Counted from the first letter of the stretch, positions 7,067 through 15,465 are shown. The stretch is 35,067 nt of DNA from Paenibacillus sp. 1_12 (GCF_900114475.1 NZ_FOTE01000037.1:1-35067), one strand, 5' to 3'. The notes: generated from the letters alone by a model not told the origin. Translations and numbers: made by a program.

Positions 7067-9884
7067 GTTGTATTTTTAAAAATGCTTCAATGTATTCCTC
7101 TCCGAAGAAGTTGATTCCTTCGTCAAGCAATAGGAGTAAATTAAAAAGGAAATAGGATTCCTTTTTTCGAATGGCATCATGTTCAGTGGTTTCAATCGAA
7201 TTAATCAATCGGTCAAACTCACCACTTAGTTCGATAAATAAGTAATTTTTAGGAATGACGTTTGGGCAAGAATAACACGAATTCAATCGTGGGTATTCAC
7301 ATTTAGGAGACGTGATACACTGGGCGTTTTCCGTCTTTGAAGGCATGTCCCCTTTGAAAATCTTTACTAATAATTCAATGAGAGATTCTTTACTTAGCTT
7401 TGCCAATACTGACATAACAGAGCTTCGTTTTTGTCTTATTTGTAAAAGAAACTGAGCCCATTCTTCGGTATTAACCGGGCTCCCTAATTGATTTCTAAGC
7501 GCTGATATTGCTAGTGTTTTATCCTCCATTGTTCGGGGCGTATCATCTTTTTCGCTAGCCATTAATATTAAATAGTTATATAGCCAACCAAAGTGTCCTC
7601 GCCTGAAGAGGTTAGAAGATACCAGATTCAAGCTCCCGTCCTTGTTTGTGGCTTGAACATAAATAGCCGTGGTCTCAGCCCAGTTATGGGATCTTACCCT
7701 TTGAGTTAGTTCTAATGCCACATCAGAATCATTCCCGTCTTCATCACTAATGCTATAAAAAAGATAAGTCATCGTACTGTTGTTAAACTTCAAACTTTTA
7801 AAAGGTTCGAGTGATAAATCGAACCTAAAAAATTGTAGATGTTGGGCTTTCCCTGAGGTAACCACTGTTTTAATTTTAGTCCCCGTAATGAAAGATTCTA
7901 GAAGAAATGGTTTCTTATTTTTCTGTCTATGCAATTCCGAAATAATAAGTGCAGTCGATAATGGTTCCACCAGTTCTGGCTCGACTAAGAATGTAACAAA
8001 CGCACTTGTTTTACTTGTCGTAATTGAACGGAAATGCAAATACAATTGATTTATGACTTTTTGGCACTGTGTTATCGTTAATGAGTTATTGTTGAACCAA
8101 TTAAACGAATCTACCTGAATCGAGGAGATGTCGAGATTGGGAGTCTTAAAAACAATATCCGAAGCTCTCCATGCGTTCGTAAGGTGCATAATCGTAAATG
8201 CCCACATATTTGAGTAATAGTCATTGTTAATGGCATACGGTAAGTGCAACGAAACATCTTTCACATACTTGTAAAAGGAATAAAATGATTCAGGAGAATA
8301 AATTTCCTTTTCCTTCTCTTTATCGTTGCTTCTTTTGGAAATTACGTACTGTTTCGGGACCGGAAGGTCGTAGCTTGAATAACAATAATAATAAAATGAA
8401 ACGAAAATTCGTTTGGTATGCTCGTTTGTCATCTGTTCAAATACGATACTGTCTATTACATTAACTTCCAACTCATGTAAATTTTTATCTAGGGTCCGTA
8501 ATATTTCGAACACAAACTTGTAATAATTAAAAAAGGTACGAATGTGTGTTGGGATTCCTCTTAGCTTGCTCATTTTAACCGTACAGAACTCCGTAAACAG
8601 CTCTGCCGTTTTCCATAAATGAAACAAGAAAGGAAAGGCAGTTATATAGTGTAATAGCTCCTCTAGAGCGTCTTTATTCGTATAGAAGTCTACCTTTTTA
8701 TCGTACCGATATTTCCGGTTGTTCTCAATAAAATGATTTGCTTCTTCAATCGGTATACAATACATCCCTTTAACCTTTTGGGCATTTGTAAATAACTGTT
8801 TATTTCTGATCTTCAAAAGAAGTGAATTATATGGCACTCCGGTCTTTTTGGCTATCTTCTTTAGACTTAATGTATCGGCAGGCATAATAACTGCTGTTTT
8901 ATCCGCAATCAAAGATATACGGTATTGCTTATAATCGTCGATTGATTCCATCGGAATCATCCATATGGTTTGGCTTTTGTTAAATGGAACCTTAATAGCT
9001 CCTTTAATTTTCTCTGTATTTATAAGAACGGACACCGTTCCCTGATTGATTTGTAATAATTCGGCGGCCATTCGAGTGTTCACATAGTTTTCTAGTCCTG
9101 GAATCACATAGTTTTCTAACTTTTTAATTGAAGAGGCTGCTTTAGTTTTTTTTTCTTTTATCAGGTGGAAAATATGATTTAAATCCTTGGTATGTATATA
9201 GGGTGTTCCCAAATGCAGGATGTACGGTATTTTCGATTTCCAATAGTGGAAATCGAAATCCAAATTCAATTTTTCTTTAACCTGATTTATCCTAAAATAT
9301 TCATTTGGATTAAAACCGTCGTAATATCCAATGCTTTGTTTGATTTCCTCAATAGAATCCAATTTAAAGAGATATTTATCTTTGTATTGATGGAAATCTA
9401 CAAGTAGGCCACTTTTAATGAATCTGAAAATTTTCTCCGGACTCACATCCAGTATGCTACTCAACTGTTTGACGTTTATATAATCATCCTCATTTACATA
9501 ACCGCTTAGCTTCTTTATCTCATCTATGGAACTAAGGGGGATATAGGATGTGTTACCATATCGAACATTGTCTTTAACCCATCCCCTTTTAATCCAATTC
9601 AAATAAGTTTCATGGCTGATATTAAAGAACCGAAGAAATTCTTCGAGACTCTTGTACTCGTCCGTATTTATATACCCAACATTCTTTTTTATCAAAGGGA
9701 TGGTTTCCTGTGGTATTAAGGATTTATTATCGATTTCAACGATTGATGGCACTTTTCCCTCGGAAATCCATCTTATGACGGTGCTATGGCTGACATTTAA
9801 AACTCTTGCGAGTTCTGACTTTGTGAGATACTCCGATGAAGTATGCAACGATAAAATGCTCCTTTTACGTATTTCGTTTTTCAA
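7017..9884 (-). CDS. Giant multi-HTH protein with degenerate tyrosine-recombinase domain
   Basis: A 955-aa protein, second gene of the operon. The N-terminal ~390 residues hold about six tandem excisionase/MerR-like helix-turn-helix modules at roughly 18-68 (YLTKSELARVLNVSHSTVIRW), 75-126, 133-184, 195-242 (weakest), 266-318 and 338-388; several share the pattern 'Y...ELA..L.VS..T...WI..G' followed by a short wing. The C-terminal half resembles a tyrosine recombinase: Arg573 in TNAWRASDI fits box I, and H733..Y742 in RSHNWAETTAIYVQ fits 'GH...ETT..Y'. The usual H-x-x-R box is not visible, so catalysis is doubtful. A Cys group C856, C862, C870, C873 may bind zinc. The likely role is recognition of element ends or target as a structural partner of the two other recombinases (inference). 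Confidence 0.6.
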   Translation of the reverse strand: MKNEIRKRSILSLHTSSEYLTKSELARVLNVSHSTVIRWISEGKVPSIVEIDNKSLIPQETIPLIKKNVGYINTDEYKSLEEFLRFFNISHETYLNWIKRGWVKDNVRYGNTSYIPLSSIDEIKKLSGYVNEDDYINVKQLSSILDVSPEKIFRFIKSGLLVDFHQYKDKYLFKLDSIEEIKQSIGYYDGFNPNEYFRINQVKEKLNLDFDFHYWKSKIPYILHLGTPYIHTKDLNHIFHLIKEKKTKAASSIKKLENYVIPGLENYVNTRMAAELLQINQGTVSVLINTEKIKGAIKVPFNKSQTIWMIPMESIDDYKQYRISLIADKTAVIMPADTLSLKKIAKKTGVPYNSLLLKIRNKQLFTNAQKVKGMYCIPIEEANHFIENNRKYRYDKKVDFYTNKDALEELLHYITAFPFLFHLWKTAELFTEFCTVKMSKLRGIPTHIRTFFNYYKFVFEILRTLDKNLHELEVNVIDSIVFEQMTNEHTKRIFVSFYYYCYSSYDLPVPKQYVISKRSNDKEKEKEIYSPESFYSFYKYVKDVSLHLPYAINNDYYSNMWAFTIMHLTNAWRASDIVFKTPNLDISSIQVDSFNWFNNNSLTITQCQKVINQLYLHFRSITTSKTSAFVTFLVEPELVEPLSTALIISELHRQKNKKPFLLESFITGTKIKTVVTSGKAQHLQFFRFDLSLEPFKSLKFNNSTMTYLFYSISDEDGNDSDVALELTQRVRSHNWAETTAIYVQATNKDGSLNLVSSNLFRRGHFGWLYNYLILMASEKDDTPRTMEDKTLAISALRNQLGSPVNTEEWAQFLLQIRQKRSSVMSVLAKLSKESLIELLVKIFKGDMPSKTENAQCITSPKCEYPRLNSCYSCPNVIPKNYLFIELSGEFDRLINSIETTEHDAIRKKESYFLFNLLLLLDEGINFFGEEYIEAFLKIQHVREKLSQLADKIYIE

Positions 9885-11097
9885 TTAATTTTGGAATATA
9901 CGTTCCGTGCATGTTATGAAACTTATCTTCTAACTTCTTTCGTAGGCGTTCTGTCCTAGACATATAAGATAGTGAAGAAAGGAGGTTTTTGTCTCCACGA
10001 GGGAATGCAATATCGTAGGGATTTTCAGCTATCTCTGCTAACATATTTGTAAATGTTCCTCTGCCAATGTGGGTAGACCAACTCATCATACTTAAATGGT
10101 GGGCAACCAGTTTATCATCGCTGTCTCCGTATGTTTTTAAGTATTGAATGAAGCATCTTTTTAATTTATCAAAATATTGACGGTAACTACGTCCAGACAT
10201 TGCTTTTCCATCCCTATTTACAAAAAGCGCAGGGGTCTTACCGGCCGCTGTGAACAATTCGATATGATCATTAAATAGAGACTCTCCCCAATCGTTAATC
10301 TGAAAGACCCTTTGGTTTCTGCTACGTTTTACATAGTTGCCGCCAGAACTATCCTTGAGATCTGTGCGGAAATTTTGATCCTTAACTTCAAAAAGAAAAT
10401 CCCCGTTTGCTATTCTTCTCTTTAATTGAGTGCGCTTTAAATTGACCACTTCACCGACTCGAAGTCCACCGAACAATTGTAAATAAACCCCGAGTGTAAT
10501 TGGTCTTGCAACAAGGATAGCTATTTCAATCAAGAGAGGAATGTATCGAATTGGAAGTGTATGTTCCACATTTGGTGGCTTATGATCTGGATAAATCACC
10601 TGAAAAGGGGATTCGTAATAACTCGAGCCATTTTGCGTTTCTTTTTTTATAAACCGATTTTTGTCTAGGTTACTTATGCCCTTATCAATTAACCAAAGAT
10701 AAAGATATGTAAGAGTCCTTTCACTGTCTTTTACTGAACCCCTGGACTGTCCTTCGGAAGTGAGTGAATTCAAATAATTGTTGCCATTCTTAAAATTTAA
10801 ATCGGACAGCGAGCGTATGTTCAATCTATTAAATAGTATGTAATTAAGGAATTTCACGGTATTCAAAGCATGTTTCTTCTGGGTGTTGAACTTTCTTGCC
10901 TGCCAATAGTTTAAAATAAAATCTGACAGCGGATGGATGATGTGGGTACCCGCTGTCAGATTTTTTAACGCTATTGCCGCGAACTGCTTTTTTAGAATTT
11001 TGCCGTCTCTTAATGTCCCCCAATCAATCCAAACAGAAATCATAATAAATTTAAAATTTTGAAGAGTAATTATTGTAGAAGATTTTGAATTGACCAT
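9865..11097 (-). CDS. Tyrosine recombinase/integrase, TnpA-like
   Basis: A 410-aa site-specific recombinase, first gene of the operon, with GGAGG 5 bp before the ATG. Residues about 56-145 form the helical core-binding (SAM-like) domain (HPLSDFILNYWQARKFNTQK). The catalytic domain follows with box I Arg213 (LFGGLRVGEVVNL), His343-x-x-Arg346 (STHIGRGTF) and Tyr378 (SSLSYMSRT) as probable nucleophile. The third His/Trp position is not obvious. The 3' end overlaps the next gene by 20 bp, so the four genes look translationally coupled. A perfect 15-bp inverted repeat with T-runs covers codons about 45-60. Length and position compare with Tn554 TnpA (361 aa). Confidence 0.82.
   Translation of the reverse strand: MVNSKSSTIITLQNFKFIMISVWIDWGTLRDGKILKKQFAAIALKNLTAGTHIIHPLSDFILNYWQARKFNTQKKHALNTVKFLNYILFNRLNIRSLSDLNFKNGNNYLNSLTSEGQSRGSVKDSERTLTYLYLWLIDKGISNLDKNRFIKKETQNGSSYYESPFQVIYPDHKPPNVEHTLPIRYIPLLIEIAILVARPITLGVYLQLFGGLRVGEVVNLKRTQLKRRIANGDFLFEVKDQNFRTDLKDSSGGNYVKRSRNQRVFQINDWGESLFNDHIELFTAAGKTPALFVNRDGKAMSGRSYRQYFDKLKRCFIQYLKTYGDSDDKLVAHHLSMMSWSTHIGRGTFTNMLAEIAENPYDIAFPRGDKNLLSSLSYMSRTERLRKKLEDKFHNMHGTYIPKLIEKRNT
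10918..10966. terminator. Perfect 15-bp inverted repeat inside the recombinase gene, terminator-like on both strands
   Basis: AAAATCTGACAGCGG (10,918-10,932) and CCGCTGTCAGATTTT (10,950-10,964) form a perfect stem around 17 nt. On the plus strand it is followed by TTTTTT; on the minus (mRNA) strand by ATTTTATTTTAAA. It lies about 130-180 nt into the coding sequence of the first operon gene, which is an unusual place for such a structure. Confidence 0.65.
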
Positions 11098-11294
11098 TTG
11101 TCCTCCAATGGAAGTGCATTTATGTACAGTATTTCCGAAAAGGTGGAATATTGGATATGTACCATTTTCTATAATATCATTCTATTTATTTTTGTACAGT
11201 AATGTTTTAATGAAAACTCTTAAAATCCTATTCTAATAAGCTATAAATTTATTATTTATGTACATATTATTTTTGTGCAATTTAATGGAGATAA
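11098..11294. other. Right terminus of the recombinase element, with TGTACA repeats
   Basis: About 197 bp of AT-rich, gene-free DNA between the operon start and the truncated ligase. The hexamer TGTACA or a one-base variant occurs at 11,123, 11,158 (TGTACC), 11,193, 11,259 and 11,274 (TGTGCA). The first three starts are exactly 35 bp apart. These could be recombinase-binding sites and/or promoter elements. The operon promoter should also lie here, but I could not assign it securely. The ligase reading frame resumes at 11,295 directly after an in-frame TAA, which marks the probable element/chromosome junction. Confidence 0.45.
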
Positions 11295-12083
11295 CCAAAA
11301 ATAGACGGGCACCGTACAATACTTTCGAAGATTGGTGAAGAGACCCGTTTATTCACAAAAGATCAAAAAGAATGTACTACACAATATCCCGAGCTTTGGG
11401 ATGTTCCAATAGATGGAGATGTGGTTCTGGATGGAGAGGTCTGCTGTAAAGATCAGGAATCAGGACAAATTCAATATGATTTGGTGATGGACCGGTTTCA
11501 GTTAAATCATAAAAAAAAGATTCAAGCATATAGAAATCAAAGCCCAGTCAGCTATGTGATCTGGGATATTCTTTTTCATAAAGGCCGAGATCTTCGACAG
11601 CTTTCCCTGATGAAGCGCCGCTCAATCCTGGAGTCCGTTCTATTACCGAACGAATATTTCAATATAGTTACTCAGGTTGAAGAGCGTGGAGAGGACTTAT
11701 ATGAATCTATAGTGGAGAGTTCCATGGAGGGTATCGTGGCAAAACGGAAAAGCAGTATGTATGTATCGCGGCACTCCCACGATTGGCTGAAGATCATGAA
11801 TTATCAATATACGGATGTATATGTTGCAGGATATCGTAAGGTTGGATTTGGCTTGCTTGCTTATGTGTTGGACAACGGGAACATGCGGCCCGCTGGTATT
11901 ATTGAGCTTGGAGTGAGTCCTTCACAAAAAAAAGCTTTCAACGCGATCAGCAAGCGGCTGAAAAGCGGCGAAGATAACGATTTTGTCTATATCGATCCGC
12001 GAATCCAGGCTAAAGTTCAATTTAACAGCTGGACGCGTCATGGCATGCTGAGAACACCAACTTTTGTCGATTTTGTTGTGTGA
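11295..12083 (+). pseudogene. 5'-truncated ATP-dependent DNA ligase, cut at catalytic motif I
   Basis: The frame starts at codons for PKIDGHR, exactly the ligase motif I with its adenylated lysine, preceded by an in-frame TAA and no start codon. It continues with ETRLFT, QYPELWDVP, VVLDGEVCC, VIWDILFHKGRDLRQL, MEGIVAKRK, HDWLKIMNY, RPAGIIELGV and the C-terminal SWTRHGMLRTPTFVDF. All later motifs and the OB domain are intact through the TGA at 12,083. Compared with the 288-aa homologue at 3691-4557, only about 26 N-terminal residues are missing. A GTG at 11,421 could start a product without motif I, which could not be adenylated. The break is best explained by integration of the recombinase element at motif I. 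Confidence 0.8.
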
Positions 12084-12425
12084 GAAGCGGGGTTATTTCC
12101 CATAATTTACCCACATAAAATTTGACATAACCTGATTTTTTACGATACATTTTGCGAATACTGGAATGGCAAAAAACTACGCGATGAACGTTTTATATTA
12201 TTGTGATTCAATTTGATGACAGAGATAGCATAAGTTTATTGTGCCGATAATGAACTTTTATATCTGTATTTGTTCACATTGCGTGTTAAATCAATTATAG
12301 TAGAATAGAACGCTTATTAAGAATGGCCGTCCTGCGCTCAAGTTGCAATAGGATATGTGTTATGTGATATAGTTATCTATATCGTTATGTATAGGTTTTG
12401 AATTGAACGTAAAGGAGAGATTGCT
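12084..12425 (+). promoter_or_regulatory. citZ upstream region: promoter, CcpC-like dyad and leader palindrome
   Basis: 342 bp without a gene. A candidate sigma-A promoter is TTCACA (12,273-12,278), 17 bp, TATAGT (12,296-12,301). ATAA-N7-TTAT at 12,247-12,261 matches the dyad recognised by the citrate-sensing repressor CcpC upstream of Bacillus citZ (established for B. subtilis); a shorter ATAA-GT-TTAT lies at 12,230-12,239. A palindrome GATATAG-TTAT-CTATATC (12,366-12,383) sits in the presumed leader about 40 bp before the start codon. Control by CcpC here is an inference. Confidence 0.45.
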
Positions 12426-13538
12426 TTGACTGCTACCAAAGGTTTGGAAGGTATTGTCGCAACAACATCCTCAATAAGTTCCATAATTGACGGTGTCCTT
12501 ACCTATCGGGGGATCGATATCGATGATTTGGCCGAGAATGCTACATTTGAAGAGGTTGCCTATTTGCTGTGGTACGGTAAATTGCCGAATACTGCCGAGT
12601 TAGCGCAATTGATTGCAGATTTTAATAAGTATGCACCTATCCCTGCTCAGGTTATCGAGCAATTGAAGCTTTATCCGAAAGAAGCTAATTCGATGGCAGC
12701 ACTTCGTACAGCGGTTTCCTGTTTGGCTTTGTACGATGAAGAAGCCAACGATATGACGCCTGAATCGAATTTGCGTAAAGCGATCAAGCTGCAAGCACAG
12801 ATTCCGACAATCATAGCTGCTTTTGCCCGTATTCGTGAAGGCAAGGAGCCTGTTGCACCTAAACAGAGCCAGTCCATCGCCGAGAGCTTTTTGTATATGC
12901 TGATTGGCACAGACCCAGACAAAGTAGCTATTCAAGCATTAGATACGGCGCTGGTGCTTCATGCGGATCATGAATTGAACGCTTCAACTTTTGCCGCGCG
13001 TGTTACTGTAGCGACATTATCGGATATTTATTCCGGTGTGACCTCGGCAATCGGCGCATTGAAAGGTCCTCTTCACGGAGGTGCGAATGAAGCGGTAATG
13101 GCGATGCTTGAAGACATTGGATCGCTCGACAACGTAGACAGCTATGTCCATGATAAGCTGAATAACAAGCAAAAGATCATGGGCTTTGGACACCGCGTTT
13201 ACAAAAATGGCGATCCTCGTGCTAAGCATTTGCAAAAGATGTCCCAGGAGCTGGGCAAAATTACTGGCAACCTTAACTGGTACGAAATGTCGATCAAGAT
13301 CGAAGAGATTGTAACAGGCGAGAAGGGCTTGAAGCCGAATGTTGATTTCTACTCAGCATCCGTATATACATCCCTTGAAATTCCGCGTGACTTGTTTACG
13401 CCGATCTTTGCGATCAGCCGTGCATCCGGATGGACCGCACACATTTTAGAGCAATACGAGAATAACCGTTTGATCCGCCCGCGTGCTGATTACACAGGAC
13501 CGGTGAATCAAAAGTATATTCCAATTGAAAATCGTTAA
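12426..13538 (+). CDS. citZ: Citrate synthase
   Basis: A 370-aa enzyme that condenses acetyl-CoA and oxaloacetate to citrate, the entry step of the TCA cycle. It starts at TTG, 6 bp after AAAGGAGAG. Conserved blocks: GVLTYRGIDIDDLA near the N-terminus, VLHADHELNASTF with a catalytic His, GPLHGGANEAVMAML with the second His, GFGHRVYKNGDPRAKHL (substrate-binding His/Arg) and FYSASVYTSLEIP with the catalytic Asp region just before it (NVDFYS). The length is normal for the short Gram-positive type. It is first in the run citZ-icd-mdh as in Bacillus. Confidence 0.95.
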   Translation: MTATKGLEGIVATTSSISSIIDGVLTYRGIDIDDLAENATFEEVAYLLWYGKLPNTAELAQLIADFNKYAPIPAQVIEQLKLYPKEANSMAALRTAVSCLALYDEEANDMTPESNLRKAIKLQAQIPTIIAAFARIREGKEPVAPKQSQSIAESFLYMLIGTDPDKVAIQALDTALVLHADHELNASTFAARVTVATLSDIYSGVTSAIGALKGPLHGGANEAVMAMLEDIGSLDNVDSYVHDKLNNKQKIMGFGHRVYKNGDPRAKHLQKMSQELGKITGNLNWYEMSIKIEEIVTGEKGLKPNVDFYSASVYTSLEIPRDLFTPIFAISRASGWTAHILEQYENNRLIRPRADYTGPVNQKYIPIENR

Positions 13539-13575
13539 TCGAAGATCATCCGGCTTGTTGTAATCAACGGGTTGT

Positions 13576-13621
13576 TACTGCGAGTTCTGTCCCATTCATG
13601 TGAAGCGGGACAAGCGCAGTA
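13576..13621 (+). other. Stem-loop between citZ and icd
   Basis: TACTGCG (13,576) pairs with CGCAGTA (13,615-13,621), and an inner GTCCC pairs with GGGAC around a 13-nt loop. There is no T-run, so it is more likely an mRNA-processing or stability hairpin than a terminator. It lies in the 134-bp gap of the citZ-icd transcript. Confidence 0.5.
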
Positions 13622-13672
13622 GCTCCCGTTCAATTTTGTGTACTTACCCATTCTAAGGAGGAACTACTACTC

Positions 13673-14971
13673 ATGGCTAAATTCGAAAAATACGCATTAC
13701 CTACTGAAGGCGAAAAGATCAGCATCGTTGATGGAGTTTTAAATGTACCTAACAACCCAATTATTCCTTTCATCGAAGGCGACGGCACTGGTCCTGACAT
13801 TTGGGCTGCTTCCAAGCGCGTTTTGGACGCTGCAGTTGAGAAAGCTTATAATGGCGAGAAAAAAATCGCTTGGTACGAAGTATTTGCTGGTCAAAAAGCA
13901 TTCGATAAATTCGAAAGCTGGTTGCCGACTGATACATTAACAGCGATTCGTGAATACATAGTGGCTATTAAAGGGCCATTAACGACTCCAGTTGGCGGCG
14001 GTATCCGTTCTTTGAACGTTGCACTGCGTCAAGAATTGGATCTGTATGTATGTTCCCGTCCGGTTCGTTACTTCACAGGCGTACCTTCTCCGGTTAAACG
14101 TCCTGAGCTTGTAGATATGATCATTTTCCGTGAAAATACTGAGGATATTTATGCTGGTATAGAGTGGGAAGCGGGTTCCGCTGAAGTGAAAAAAGTGATC
14201 GATTTCTTGCAAAACGAAATGGGCGTTAAAAACATTCGCTTCCCGGAAACTTCCGGTATCGGTGTAAAACCTGTTTCCTCCGAAGGTACAGAGCGTTTGG
14301 TACGCGGCGCTATCGAGTACGCTATCAAACACAAACGCAAAACTTTGACATTGGTTCACAAAGGCAACATCATGAAATACACCGAAGGCGCGTTCAAAAA
14401 CTGGGGTTACGAGCTGGCTGAAAAAGAATTCGGCGAGCAAACCTTCACTTGGAACCAATACGATAGAATTAAAGCAGAAAAAGGTACTGACGCTGCTAAT
14501 CAAGCACAAAAAGAAGCAGAAGCTGCTGGCAAAATCATCGTTAAAGATGCAATTGCTGACATCGCGCTTCAACAAGTGTTGACTCGTCCTACTGATTTTG
14601 ACGTTATTGCTACATTGAACCTGAATGGCGACTACTTGTCCGATGCTTTGGCAGCACAAGTTGGCGGTATCGGTATCGCACCAGGAGCTAATATCAACTA
14701 CGTAACTGGGCATGCTATCTTTGAAGCAACACATGGTACAGCTCCTAAATATGCTGGCTTGGACGTTGTTAACCCAGGTTCGGTTATCTTGTCCGGCGTT
14801 ATGATGCTTGAGCATTTGGGCTGGTTGGAAGCTGCTGAGTTGATATACAAAGGAATGGAAACTTCGATCCACAACAAAACCGTTACTTATGATTTCGCAC
14901 GTTTGATGGAAGGCGCAACTGAAGTGAAATGCTCCGAGTTCGCTAACGAAATCATTAAGCACATGGCCTAA
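13673..14971 (+). CDS. icd: Isocitrate dehydrogenase, NADP-type
   Basis: A 432-aa enzyme that oxidatively decarboxylates isocitrate to 2-oxoglutarate with [16 protein letters not shown] is the N-terminal nucleotide/substrate loop. The isocitrate-binding segment is [22 protein letters not shown] (Ser and Arg residues); [30 protein letters not shown] and [17 protein letters not shown] follow, and GTAPKYAG lies near the C-terminus. The sequence aligns with the B. subtilis/E. coli homodimeric type (about 415-425 aa), with a small insert near residues 270-290 ([16 protein letters not shown]). AAGGAGG lies 11 bp before the ATG. Confidence 0.95.
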   Translation: MAKFEKYALPTEGEKISIVDGVLNVPNNPIIPFIEGDGTGPDIWAASKRVLDAAVEKAYNGEKKIAWYEVFAGQKAFDKFESWLPTDTLTAIREYIVAIKGPLTTPVGGGIRSLNVALRQELDLYVCSRPVRYFTGVPSPVKRPELVDMIIFRENTEDIYAGIEWEAGSAEVKKVIDFLQNEMGVKNIRFPETSGIGVKPVSSEGTERLVRGAIEYAIKHKRKTLTLVHKGNIMKYTEGAFKNWGYELAEKEFGEQTFTWNQYDRIKAEKGTDAANQAQKEAEAAGKIIVKDAIADIALQQVLTRPTDFDVIATLNLNGDYLSDALAAQVGGIGIAPGANINYVTGHAIFEATHGTAPKYAGLDVVNPGSVILSGVMMLEHLGWLEAAELIYKGMETSIHNKTVTYDFARLMEGATEVKCSEFANEIIKHMA

Positions 14972-14997
14972 TAGGTTCCAAAAGGCATCCCCCTAAG

Positions 14998-15038
14998 TCC
15001 CCCTTTATAAGGGGGATTCCAGGGGTTTCGTCCCCTGG
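14998..15038 (+). terminator. Two consecutive GC-rich hairpins after icd
   Basis: TCCCCCTTTATAAGGGGGA (14,998-15,016) is followed at once by CCAGGGG-TTTCGT-CCCCTGG (15,019-15,038). Neither has a T-run. They begin 27 bp after the icd stop and may be weak terminators or RNA-processing sites. Confidence 0.5.
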
Positions 15039-15116
15039 ACGACGAATAGAGCACTCTTCTGCGAGTATTATCGGGGATTGGGTGTTCTTGATCGTTTGGG
15101 GTACATGGAACGCGAC

Positions 15117-15157
15117 TGTAAGCAGCAAGAATCGTTACACGAAGCTTGCTGCTTACA
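15117..15157. repeat. 13-bp perfect inverted repeat (hairpin 1, icd-mdh gap)
   Basis: TGTAAGCAGCAAG at 15,117-15,129 and CTTGCTGCTTACA at 15,145-15,157 are separated by 15 nt. Confidence 0.75.
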
Positions 15158-15189
15158 CGCTATCATGCGGGAGAGCGTTGTGGAGGAAG

Positions 15190-15272
15190 TTTGGGTGCGT
15201 GGAACGCGTCCGTCTGTGGTCGCTTTGCTGAGCAAAGCATCCTACAGACACGCTTCCAAGCGCAACGGTTCT
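15190..15272. repeat. Long imperfect inverted repeat (hairpin 2)
   Basis: The arms, about 28 bp long, centre on a perfect GCTTTGCT-G-AGCAAAGC, flanked by GTCTGT/ACAGAC and by a TTGGGTGCGTGGAA.../...TTCCAAGCGCAA pairing with a few mismatches. Confidence 0.65.
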
Positions 15273-15288
15273 TTGATGGTGGTTTATC

Positions 15289-15349
15289 TGGAAACTTGTT
15301 CGTCAATGAGAGCTTTAGCTTCGCGAAGCATTTCATTGACGAATTTCCA
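15289..15349. repeat. Long inverted repeat (hairpin 3)
   Basis: TGGAAA and TTTCCA enclose TTCGTCAATGA (15,299-15,309) and TCATTGACGAA (15,333-15,343), both perfect; the interior contains the palindrome GCTTCGCGAAGC. Confidence 0.75.
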
Positions 15350-15465
15350 TTTAGTGCTCTTGTGGAAATAGCCTAGCGTAGGTCAAAGTTTGAACTTGGT
15401 CGGTTTTTGATCCTTTTCTTGCGTTTGGTTATTCTTGCGGTATTGGTCTCGTCATGTTTATGATC

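Noticed and set aside
4714-11097. Ordinary prophage integrase module
   Set aside because: Several large recombinase-like genes in one overlapping operon, with no phage structural or replication genes, fit a Tn554-like transposition module better.
11421-12083. Functional 220-aa ligase starting at the internal GTG
   Set aside because: It would lack motif I and its adenylated lysine, so it could not form the enzyme-AMP intermediate.
13979-14962. 327-aa open frame antisense to icd
   Set aside because: It is a shadow of the icd coding sequence; the peptide has no family features and no ribosome site.
15078-15371. 97-aa open frame between icd and mdh
   Set aside because: It runs through three long hairpins, has no ribosome site, and the peptide has no recognisable features.
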